A stretch of 64,000 nt of DNA from Micromonospora chokoriensis (GTDB taxonomy: Bacteria; Actinomycetota; Actinomycetes; Mycobacteriales; Micromonosporaceae), in NCBI RefSeq assembly GCF_000718555.1, contig NZ_JOAN01000029.1, positions 39,275 through 103,274 on the forward strand, written 5' to 3'. The notes below the pieces were generated by a model. The model did no database searches and was not told where the DNA came from. It was given only the letters and a program-made list of their open reading frames with translations. Position 1 is the first letter of the stretch, and each line of letters begins with the position of its first letter. Of the stretch, positions 53,718-60,969 are shown in pieces. The translations under genes were made by a program, and so were the position numbers.

Positions 53718-54697
53718 CTGCGCTGTCGACCCGAGCGAAGCTCGCCGTGGTGGTCGCCTCGGCCGTGCTGTTGGCCGCGGTGGCGACCGGCTACGCCGCC
53801 ACGGCCGCGCAGGCTCCCCGGACGCCGCCGCCCACCGGCGGCGAGCAGGCGGTCACCCTGACCTCCGGGCCGCGCCTGCTGGCGATCACCGACCGGCACG
53901 TCTCCACCGTCGCCACGACCGACCCCGCCGGGCCGCGCACGGTCGCCGAGCTGGAATGCCTGCGGGTGTACGCGGCGGCCGGCACCGGGGTCTGTCTGAA
54001 GCCGGAGACCGCCTGGTCGTACCAGGTTGTCGTGCTCGACGCGGCGCTGCGCCAGACCCGGGCGGTCAGCGTGCCGGGTCTGCCGAACCGGGCCCGGGTC
54101 TCGGCCTCCGGCCGGATGGTCTCCTGGACGACGTTCGTCGGTGGCGACTCGTACACGTCCAGTGGCTTCTCGACCCGTACCGGGATCCTCGACACCCGCA
54201 CCGGCGCCACGGTGGCGTCGCTCGAAGAGTTCGCGATCACGAAGGACGGCCGCGGCCACCGCAACCCGGACGTCAACTACTGGGGCGTCACCTTCACCGC
54301 TGACGACAACCGCTTCTACGCGACCATGTCGACCGGGGGGAAGAGGTACCTCGTCCGGGGCGACCTCGCGGCCCGGACGGTCGAGACGCTGAAGGAGAAC
54401 GTCGAGTGCCCGTCGCTGTCACCGGACGGAACCCGGCTCGCGTTCAAGGAGGCGCTCGACGCCGACCCGGCGAAGGGCTGGCGATTGTCGGTCCTCGACC
54501 TGGTGACCATGCGGGTCACCGCGACCGCCGAGACCCGCAGCGTCGACGACCAGGCCGCGTGGCTGGACAGCGGAAGACTTGCCTACACGCTGCGCAGGGA
54601 CGACGGCCAGCCCGACGTCTGGAGCGTCCCGGCGGACGGGGCCGGCACGCCGACGCTGGTGATCCCCGGCGCCGAGTCGCCGTCCCCGCTCACCTGA
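53714..54697 (+). CDS. Membrane-anchored or secreted TolB/WD40-like beta-propeller protein
   Basis: This 327-residue protein has an N-terminal hydrophobic segment (AKLAVVVASAVLLAAVATGYAA) that acts as signal or anchor. It is followed by repeated propeller blades: SGPRLLAITDRHVS, RVSASGRMVSWTTFVGG, NYWGVTFTADDNRFYATM, CPSLSPDGTRLAFKEAL and DDQAAWLDSGRLAY. The SPDGTRLAF-type motif is typical of TolB-like blades. Its ATG overlaps the MFS stop (ATGA). No enzyme motif is present; binding or accessory function is inferred. Confidence 0.75.
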   Translation: MTALSTRAKLAVVVASAVLLAAVATGYAATAAQAPRTPPPTGGEQAVTLTSGPRLLAITDRHVSTVATTDPAGPRTVAELECLRVYAAAGTGVCLKPETAWSYQVVVLDAALRQTRAVSVPGLPNRARVSASGRMVSWTTFVGGDSYTSSGFSTRTGILDTRTGATVASLEEFAITKDGRGHRNPDVNYWGVTFTADDNRFYATMSTGGKRYLVRGDLAARTVETLKENVECPSLSPDGTRLAFKEALDADPAKGWRLSVLDLVTMRVTATAETRSVDDQAAWLDSGRLAYTLRRDDGQPDVWSVPADGAGTPTLVIPGAESPSPLT

Positions 54698-54737
54698 CCG
54701 TCGGCCCGATTCGCCGGGCCGAGCACTGACCCCGACG

Positions 54738-54781
54738 CCGCGAGGGGCCACCTCCCGAAGCTGGGAGGTGGCCCCTCGCGG
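54738..54781. terminator. Bidirectional terminator, 19-bp perfect stem
   Basis: The arms 54738-54756 and 54763-54781 pair perfectly around a 6-nt loop. It separates the propeller gene (+) from the membrane-protein gene (-) that ends at 54791. Confidence 0.85.
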
Positions 54782-54790
54782 TTGCCGTCG

Positions 54791-55900
54791 TCAGGCGTCT
54801 GCGGCTGCTTCGGCGTTGGCCGGGCCCTCGCCCGACCAGACGGTGTTGATGACGAGGACGGCGAGCAGGCCGATGCCGGCGTAGAGACCCAACACGGTCA
54901 GCGCGCCGCCGACCGGCGCGTCCGGGAAGTAGAGGCTGTCGCGGATGGCGGTGACTCCGGCGCCGGTGGGCAACGCCTGACCGAAGGCGCGACCGGCGGC
55001 GGGCAGGAACTCCGGCAGGATGCTCGACCCGGAGATGATGACGCCCAGCGCGAAGTAGAGCGTGCCGACGAGAGCGCCGGGTGGCCCGATCAGAGACACG
55101 AACGCGGCCGTCGACCCGGTGATGGCCAGCGAGACCAGCAGGAAGCTGAGGAACAGCGACCATTTCGAGCCCGCGGCGGGGACGCCGAACCAGCCGGCGA
55201 CCATCAGTACGACGGCTGCGGACACGATCGAGTAGAGCACCATCATGGCGACGTGGCTGACGCCGCGCAGCAGCGAACGGCCACCCTTGCTCACCAGCCG
55301 CCCGAGGCCGAGCGCGGCCACGGTGGCACCCAGTGCCAGAGCCTGGATGAGCAGGCCGACGGATCCCCCGCCGCTGTCGGACGCGGGCAGTGGGGCGACG
55401 TCGGTCGTGATCGTCGGTGCGGTCAACTGGTCGACGACGTCGATGGCGACGGGTTGTCCCGAGGCCTTCGCCGCCTCGACCTTCTGGGCCACCTGGTGGT
55501 CGATGACGCTGTCGAAAGTGGTCCGGATGACGTTTGCCGCGGCCGTGCCGGCGGCGCTGGCCACGTACAGGTGTGGTTTCTCGCCGGTGAGGTCCAGGCC
55601 GCCGTAGGCGTCCTTGCGGAGGATCCCGGACCGGATCGCGGCCGCGTCGTCGACGAACGTGACCGAGAAGCTGCCGCCCTGCTCGATCTGCTGCCGGAGG
55701 GCCTCCTGCTGTTGTGCCGGCGCGACAACCGCGACCGGCAGGTCGTGCGGGGCCGGCGCGTGGCCGATGGCGAGGTAGTAGGCGCTCAACGCGATCTGGA
55801 CGAGCGCCCCGACCGCGACCAGGAGCATGGTGGCGTGCCGGAAGCGGCGGAAGTGTGGCCGGTAGACGGAGGCCTCTGCCGGGCTAGGGTCTGCTTGCAT
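54791..55900 (-). CDS. Membrane protein of YhgE/ABC-2 permease-like type
   Basis: This protein of about 369 residues has one N-terminal membrane segment (MLLVAVGALVQIALSAYYLAI) and a large extracytoplasmic domain (about 45-175, with AVVAPAQQQEALRQQIEQG). Five further segments follow, including LLIQALALGATVAALGLG and AAFVSLIGPPGALVGTLYFALGV. This plan matches DUF3533/YhgE-like proteins related to ABC-2 permeases and MmpL-like exporters without a pump domain. The start is uncertain: ATG 55900 or a GTG at 55951, neither with a good ribosome site. It follows the TetR gene in the same direction after 74 bp and is probably regulated by it. Confidence 0.72.
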   Translation of the reverse strand: MQADPSPAEASVYRPHFRRFRHATMLLVAVGALVQIALSAYYLAIGHAPAPHDLPVAVVAPAQQQEALRQQIEQGGSFSVTFVDDAAAIRSGILRKDAYGGLDLTGEKPHLYVASAAGTAAANVIRTTFDSVIDHQVAQKVEAAKASGQPVAIDVVDQLTAPTITTDVAPLPASDSGGGSVGLLIQALALGATVAALGLGRLVSKGGRSLLRGVSHVAMMVLYSIVSAAVVLMVAGWFGVPAAGSKWSLFLSFLLVSLAITGSTAAFVSLIGPPGALVGTLYFALGVIISGSSILPEFLPAAGRAFGQALPTGAGVTAIRDSLYFPDAPVGGALTVLGLYAGIGLLAVLVINTVWSGEGPANAEAAADA

Positions 55901-55974
55901 GATCAACAGCGTTCCCGCTCGGCGCGTCGCTGACAAATCACTCGTCGTCACTGTCGACCGCGCCTTGGCGAAGA

Positions 55975-56541
55975 TCAGCCGAAGAGCAGGTCGAGGTGGG
56001 CATCGAGCGCGCCCAGCGCCTGTTCGGCGGTGTACTGCCCGCCCAGCAGGTAGACACCGAGCCCCTCCATCAGCGCCAGCAGACCGGCCGCGGCGGCGGC
56101 ACCCCGGCCGTCGGGCAGGACGCTGGCGATGAACCCGATGAACTGCGCGGTGTCCTCGTGCAGGCCGGGCGCGGCCGACGGACGCACCGCCGTGTAGGCG
56201 AGGAACGCGAGCGCCACCCGGCCGTCGTCGCGGGTGCTGTCGTCCAACGGCAGCAGCGCGGCGAGCATGGTCCGCAGCAGCAGCCGGGGCGGCGGGTTCT
56301 CGCCCAGCCGCGCCACCGCCTCGGTGACCCGGATCTGGCTGCGTTCGCGCACCACGCTCAACGCGAACGTCATCATCTCGTCCTTGGTCCGGAAGTAGTG
56401 CTGGACCATTCCGGCGGACACGCCGGCCTCGGCCGCCACGTGACGCAGGCTCACGGCCTCCAGGCCCTGGTCCGCGGCGACCCGCATCAGCGCGTCCGCG
56501 ATGGAGGTGCGGCGCTCCTGGTGATCGACCTTCTTGGGCAT
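55975..56541 (-). CDS. TetR-family transcriptional regulator
   Basis: This 188-residue repressor has the N-terminal TetR helix-turn-helix: RRTSIADALMRVAADQGLEA, SLRHVAAEAGVSAGMVQHYF and RTKDEMMTFAL. The C-terminal ligand domain (about 75-188) is helical with RVALAFLAYTAVRPSAAPGL, close to a TetR_C_6-type domain. The following gene, a membrane exporter-like protein, is its probable target. No clear palindrome was found in the 53 bp upstream. The ligand is unknown. Confidence 0.88.
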   Translation of the reverse strand: MPKKVDHQERRTSIADALMRVAADQGLEAVSLRHVAAEAGVSAGMVQHYFRTKDEMMTFALSVVRERSQIRVTEAVARLGENPPPRLLLRTMLAALLPLDDSTRDDGRVALAFLAYTAVRPSAAPGLHEDTAQFIGFIASVLPDGRGAAAAAGLLALMEGLGVYLLGGQYTAEQALGALDAHLDLLFG

Positions 56542-56594
56542 GGCCTCGATCGTTTCACAGTGGGTGACCCGGTCACCCCGCCAGCGGCGGCGGG

Positions 56595-57257
56595 CTACCG
56601 GCTGACGGTGTCGGCGGGGGTGCCCCGCGCGCTGCGCAGCAGGCCGTCCGGGTCATCGGCGTACAGTCGCAGCTCGTTCGTCGGCGCGGACCCACCCTTG
56701 GGCAGGTCGAAGCTCAGCGGACGGCGCAGCAGGACGTCGATGCTCGTCTGACTGCCGACCGCGATGGACACCACCCGACGATCGCCCTCCTGCTCGACCT
56801 GCACCGACCTGCTCGACGGCAGCGAGCGGTAGCGCTTGCGCAGGGCCTCGACGTCCGTCCACGGGATCCAGATGTCGATGCCCGAGCTGAGGCGTACCCG
56901 CAGACCACGGTCCCCGACGACGTGGGGATGGATGGTCATGCTGGCGTACAGGCCGATCATCCAGAGCAGACCCCAGATGCCGAGGCCCAGCACGATCCAG
57001 CGGGCGGGCCGCCACGGCACCACGTGGGTGACGACGACATCGAAGATCGGGATCTCCACGGCGGAGAGGCCGATGAAGATGCCGAGGATCGGCTTGACGA
57101 CGCCGAGGTAGCCGAACGGCTCGTCGCCGGGCCCCAGCGGCAGTGGGCGACGCCGCGCCCACACGTACAGGCTGCGCCACATCGCGGCCTCGGCCTCGGC
57201 AGCACGACGCAGCAGCGGGCCCACCCGAGCGCGGGTCGACGTCTTCGTGTCGGTCAT
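56595..57257 (-). CDS. Membrane protein with two central helices, unknown function
   Basis: This 220-residue protein has a basic N-terminal region (KTSTRARVGPLLRRAAEAE) and two hydrophobic segments (about 50-75, VVKPILGIFIGLSAVEIPIF; about 85-106, WIVLGLGIWGLLWMIGLYAS). A soluble C-terminal domain of beta character follows (RVRLSSGIDIWIPWTDVEAL, VVSIAVGSQTSIDVLLRRPL). The strand pattern after the helices recalls bacterial PH-like domains. It is 28 bp downstream of the phosphotransferase-like gene in the same direction and may be cotranscribed. I do not recognise the family. Confidence 0.6.
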   Translation of the reverse strand: MTDTKTSTRARVGPLLRRAAEAEAAMWRSLYVWARRRPLPLGPGDEPFGYLGVVKPILGIFIGLSAVEIPIFDVVVTHVVPWRPARWIVLGLGIWGLLWMIGLYASMTIHPHVVGDRGLRVRLSSGIDIWIPWTDVEALRKRYRSLPSSRSVQVEQEGDRRVVSIAVGSQTSIDVLLRRPLSFDLPKGGSAPTNELRLYADDPDGLLRSARGTPADTVSR

Positions 57258-57285
57258 GGTCGTCCTTCTTGGTCGGGGGCGACGG

Positions 57286-59721
57286 TCAGTGCAGCGTGAT
57301 GGTTCCGGCGCCGCCGTCCACCGTGACGAGTTGCCCGGTGGAGATGATCCGGGTGGCGTCCGGCACGCAGATGACTGCGGGAATGCCGTACTCCCGCGCC
57401 ACCGTCGGGCCGTGCGCCATGACCGCGCCGGTCTCGGTGATCAGTGCCGCCGCGGTGAGGAACAGCGGGGTCCAGCCGGGGTCCGTGGTCGCGGCCACCA
57501 GGACGTCGCCGGGCTCGACGTGGGCGGTGCCCGGGTCGTGCACCACCCGGGCGGGGCCGGTCACCCGGCCCGCCGACGCACCCACGCCGGCCATGGTCCC
57601 GTCGCCGGCCGGCGCCGCCGGCAGGACGGTCTCGACGTCCGTGCCGTCGGAGAGCAGCGCCACCGGCACCGTCCGACGCCGCAGCTCCCGGCGATGCACC
57701 GCCCGTCGGGCGGTGACGGTGCCGCGCAGATCAACACCCTGGTGTACGGCGGTGTGCACCTCGTCGAGGGTCAGGAACATGACGTCGTCGGGCTGCTCCA
57801 GCAACCCGGAGCCGTGCAGGTCGGCGCCGATGAGCAGCAGTTGGCGGCGCGTCTCGCGCAGCGGGTACAGCCCGGCGAACTTGCCGGCCTCGCGCAGACC
57901 GGCCAACGACCGTGCCCGGCGCAGCAGGAAACCGGCCACCCTGCCCCGCACCGGCCGCCGGCGGCGGGCTCGCGTGGTCAGCTCCCGCAACGCGGTCTCC
58001 GCCGCCGACGCGGCCCGCTGGAAGCGCTGGTCCGGGCCCTGCCGCGGATCGGTGACCCGCAGGTAGTTGGCGACCGCGGCGAAGACCGGCGTGGGGTCCT
58101 CCGCCCAGCGCGGCACCCCGAGGTCGACCTCGGCGACGCCCCGGTGACCGTAGACGTCCAGGAAGGCCGCCATGCCGATCTCGGGCAGCGTCCCGCGCAG
58201 GTGGCGCTCGGCCAACTCGGCCGGCGGGGTGTCGAGGAGGAGTTGACGGTGCTCGCCCGCGCCCTGGGCGAGCCGCCACAGGGCCAGGTCCATCTCGATG
58301 GTGACGTTGTGCGGCATGCCGCCCAGCACGGCGTGGATCTCGTCCGGGCCGGCGACGCCCTTGAGTAGGGCTGTCGGCAGCGCGGCGGCGAGCATCCCCG
58401 CGACGATCGGCCACATGATCGCGTCGGCGCTGTCGTCGGCCTCCTGCGCCTGCACGAAGCGCAGCCGGTCGGCGGCGGTACGCAGGTCGGCGGGGGCGGC
58501 TGACCGTACTCTGATCTGCTCGATCGCCTCGAACATCCGGATCCGCGCGGTCTCGGGACGGGCCAGGGCCCGCAGGATCCCCACCACCGCGCGGCGGGCC
58601 GTCCGCAGCGACGCGGCCCCCTGCGCCCCGCCGCGCCTGGTGTCGCCGCTGGCCGGGGCGAACCGGGGGTCCGCCAGCACGTGCTGCATCACCGCCTGGG
58701 CGCGTGGCCCGAAATCGACCGCGAGGAGCTTCACCAGGCGCTTGCGCGACGACCGGTCGCGGGCGAGGTCGGTCAGGTCGCCGTAGAGGCGGCCGCCGAT
58801 GTCGACGATCTCGACCCGTACGCCGAGCGCGGCGAGCATCGCGGCGATCTGCGTCCGCAGGGTGGACATGCCCATCGGGGTGACCGGTTGCAGCATGCCC
58901 TGGACGTGCCCGAACTCCAGGTAGACGCGGGGGAGGGGCTTCCCGCTGGGCGGTGGGAGGGGGAACAGACTGGTGATGGGCCGGGACTGCAGGAGCCACA
59001 GGCGGTCGTCCGCGTCGATCGCCCACTCGACGTCCTGCGGGCAGCCGAACTGGGCCTGCAACCGCTCGCCGACGGCGCGTAGGCGGGCCAGCTGTGCGGA
59101 CGTCAGGCATCCGGCGTCGTCGCGTGTGACATCGTCGAGCACGTAGTGGTCGACGGCTGTGGCGTCGTTGAGGACGTAGTGGTCGACTGTCGCGGCGCCG
59201 TCCACCACCGTCGTGCCCAGGCCCACAGCGGCGTCGACCGCCATCTCGTCGCGACGCCCGGTCAGCGGGTTCGCGGTGAACAGCACCCCCGCCACGGTGG
59301 GGGTGACCATGCGCTGCACGACGACGGCCATCCGCACCGCCTGATGATCGATCTGGCGGGCCTCGCGGTAGGCGGTCGCGCGGTCGCCGTGCAGCGAGTC
59401 CCAGCACTTTTCGATGGCGGTGATCAGCTCGGCGGTGCCCGTGACGTTGAGGACGCTGTCCTGCTGCCCGGCGAAGCTCGCGTCCGGCAGGTCCTCGGCG
59501 GTGGCGCTGGAGCGCACCGCCACTGGGCCCGCCCCGAGCCGCTCGTACGCGGCGACGACCTCGACCGTGGGGATGACGCCCAGCCGGTGCGCCTCGGTGG
59601 TGACGCAGAACCCGTCGGGGACCTGCTCGCCGTGCCGGATCAGCTCGCCCAGCCCGGCCGCCTTGCCACCGACCAGGTCGGTCATGTCGGCGGTCACCTC
59701 GGACAACGCGATCACGTGCAT
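57286..59721 (-). CDS. PEP-synthase-like / rifampin phosphotransferase (Rph)-family enzyme
   Basis: This 811-residue protein has three parts. An N-terminal ATP-grasp domain carries GGKAAGLGELIR, VPDGFCVTTEAH, VRSSATAEDLPDASFAGQQD and DVEWAIDADDRLWLLQSRP. A central substrate domain spans about residues 320-690. A C-terminal swivelling domain holds the phosphate-carrying histidine, H770, in TGAVMAHGPTVAREYGIPAV. This order matches rifampin phosphotransferase and distinguishes it from true PEP synthase, which has a C-terminal barrel. In Rph, ATP phosphorylates the histidine and then the antibiotic. The central domain cannot be judged for rifampin binding by eye. The ATG at 59721 is the first before the ATP-grasp start. 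Confidence 0.85.
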   Translation of the reverse strand: MHVIALSEVTADMTDLVGGKAAGLGELIRHGEQVPDGFCVTTEAHRLGVIPTVEVVAAYERLGAGPVAVRSSATAEDLPDASFAGQQDSVLNVTGTAELITAIEKCWDSLHGDRATAYREARQIDHQAVRMAVVVQRMVTPTVAGVLFTANPLTGRRDEMAVDAAVGLGTTVVDGAATVDHYVLNDATAVDHYVLDDVTRDDAGCLTSAQLARLRAVGERLQAQFGCPQDVEWAIDADDRLWLLQSRPITSLFPLPPPSGKPLPRVYLEFGHVQGMLQPVTPMGMSTLRTQIAAMLAALGVRVEIVDIGGRLYGDLTDLARDRSSRKRLVKLLAVDFGPRAQAVMQHVLADPRFAPASGDTRRGGAQGAASLRTARRAVVGILRALARPETARIRMFEAIEQIRVRSAAPADLRTAADRLRFVQAQEADDSADAIMWPIVAGMLAAALPTALLKGVAGPDEIHAVLGGMPHNVTIEMDLALWRLAQGAGEHRQLLLDTPPAELAERHLRGTLPEIGMAAFLDVYGHRGVAEVDLGVPRWAEDPTPVFAAVANYLRVTDPRQGPDQRFQRAASAAETALRELTTRARRRRPVRGRVAGFLLRRARSLAGLREAGKFAGLYPLRETRRQLLLIGADLHGSGLLEQPDDVMFLTLDEVHTAVHQGVDLRGTVTARRAVHRRELRRRTVPVALLSDGTDVETVLPAAPAGDGTMAGVGASAGRVTGPARVVHDPGTAHVEPGDVLVAATTDPGWTPLFLTAAALITETGAVMAHGPTVAREYGIPAVICVPDATRIISTGQLVTVDGGAGTITLH

Positions 59722-59737
59722 GGCAGCCCACTCTCGT

Positions 59738-59757
59738 TGCAATACAACTGCATTGCA
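59738..59757. promoter_or_regulatory. TGCAAT inverted repeat upstream of the Rph-like gene
   Basis: TGCAAT (59738-59743) and ATTGCA (59752-59757) form an inverted repeat with an 8-nt spacer, 17 bp upstream of the Rph-like ATG. A further ACTGCAAT occurs near 59784. The segment is more AT-rich than its surroundings. The 19-bp rifamycin-associated element known from rifampin-inducible genes is not seen here. Confidence 0.4.
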
Positions 59758-59841
59758 TCTGACGGTATCTCGTTTGCGATGCGACTGCAATGTCACCGCT
59801 GCGGGGTGCGGCCGGAAGCCGAGGTGTTGTCGGCATCTGCC

Positions 59842-60501
59842 ATGCTCGGGCCGGTGACGACCGGCCGCCCCACCCCCGCCCGCTCCCACCGCCGCCCCCG
59901 ACGCCGTGCCATCCGCGTCGTCCTCGCGCTCGTCGCGGTGGCGGCCGTTCTCGGCGTGGCATTTGTCGCGGTGCCGATGCTGCGACCGGCCGGGCCGCGC
60001 CCGCTCTTCCAGATGCCGGTCTCCTGTGGCGAGACGTGGCAGCTCAGCACCTACCCCGGTCACGACGACTACGACGTCGACTTCTTCCCGATCGAGGGCG
60101 AGACGTGGGGGCGGCCAGTGCTCGCGTCGTACGCCGGCACGGTCACCGTGGCGGGCATCAACGGGTCGCTGGGTGGCCGCACCCCGGAGAACCCGGAGGG
60201 CCCACGGGGGCGTGGCGGCGGTTACTGGGTGAAGATCGACCACGGCGGCAAGTGGGAGACGCAGTACCTGCACATGCTCGAACCGCCCCTGGTCACGGTC
60301 GGTCAGAAGGTCGCCCAGGGTGAGCAGATCGGGCGGCTGGGCAGCACCGGCAACTCCGGCGCGCCGCACCTGCACTACGAGCAGCGGCGTGGCTGGGACA
60401 AGGTCGAGACCCACTTCGACGGTGTCCCGTCGGGCATCACCACCGACGAACGCGAGCAGATCCTCCGGCGGGTGAGCAACAACTGCCCGGCCGTCTCCTG
60501 A
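59842..60501 (+). CDS. Membrane-anchored M23-family peptidase
   Basis: This protein of about 219 residues has a basic start (RSHRRPRRRAIR), one membrane segment (VVLALVAVAAVLGVAFVAVPML) and an extracellular LytM domain. Zinc ligands are expected in GHDDYDVDFFPIEG and in PHLHYEQRRG; the middle part includes YAGTVTVAGINGS, GGYWVKIDHGGKWETQYLHM and GQKVAQGEQIGRLGSTGNSG. M23 enzymes cut peptidoglycan cross-bridges. The start may be ATG 59842 or GTG 59854; CATGCT at 59841-59846, 7 nt before the GTG, would suit a leaderless message. It is divergent from the Rph-like gene. Confidence 0.85.
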   Translation: MLGPVTTGRPTPARSHRRPRRRAIRVVLALVAVAAVLGVAFVAVPMLRPAGPRPLFQMPVSCGETWQLSTYPGHDDYDVDFFPIEGETWGRPVLASYAGTVTVAGINGSLGGRTPENPEGPRGRGGGYWVKIDHGGKWETQYLHMLEPPLVTVGQKVAQGEQIGRLGSTGNSGAPHLHYEQRRGWDKVETHFDGVPSGITTDEREQILRRVSNNCPAVS

Positions 60502-60573
60502 GGACTTCGGTTTGCCCAGCGCGGCTCAGGGCACTGGTTCAGGAGACAGTTCAGACGCAGGGAGGAGTCGGCC

Positions 60574-60804
60574 ATGGTCAAGGGTGACGTCGACACGTAC
60601 CACGAGGACGGGCAGTGGAAGAACAAGCCGGAGGGCCACGAGCGGGCCTCCAGTACGCATGACGTGAAGGCCGACGCGCAGGCCCAGGGCCGCGAGATGG
60701 CGGCCGACCGCGGCGTCGAGCACGTGATCAAGAAGCAGGACGGCACGATCGGGGAGAAGAACACCTACCCCCGCAGTCGTGACCCCCGGGACATCGAGGG
60801 CTGA
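60574..60804 (+). CDS. DUF2188 small protein
   Basis: This 76-residue hydrophilic protein begins MVKGDVDTYHEDGQWKNKPE and contains HDVKADAQAQGREMAADRGV and HVIKKQDGTIGEKNTY. This is the DUF2188 pattern (a W-x-V/N-K strand, an alignment helix, then HxxxKxxGxIxExxTY). Its role is unknown. GGGAGGAG precedes the ATG by a few bases. It is followed 16 bp later by a strong terminator, so it may form its own unit or end that of the M23 gene. Confidence 0.85.
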   Translation: MVKGDVDTYHEDGQWKNKPEGHERASSTHDVKADAQAQGREMAADRGVEHVIKKQDGTIGEKNTYPRSRDPRDIEG

Positions 60805-60820
60805 GCGCTTCCAGCCTCCA

Positions 60821-60861
60821 GCGGACCGACCTCCTCGGCGTGACCGAGGAGGTCGGTCCGC
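60821..60861 (+). terminator. Terminator after the DUF2188 gene
   Basis: A perfect 18-bp stem (60821-60838 with 60844-60861, loop CGTGA) is followed by CTTTGCGC. Confidence 0.8.
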
Positions 60862-60969
60862 CTTTGCGCGCGGTCCAGCATTGAATGAGCTTTACCCCTG
60901 TATGGGAATTATGGGTGTTTTGGGAGGATATATTCCAGATCGGTACTGGAGTGGAAGCTGGGAGTTGGC

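Noticed and set aside
59146..59841. Plus-strand extension upstream of the M23 peptidase start
   Set aside because: It is antisense to the Rph-like ATP-grasp domain, which has clear conserved motifs. The peptidase's own basic start and membrane segment begin near 59842.
59722..59841. Rifamycin-associated element expected before an rph gene
   Set aside because: The known 19-bp element was looked for by eye and is not present.
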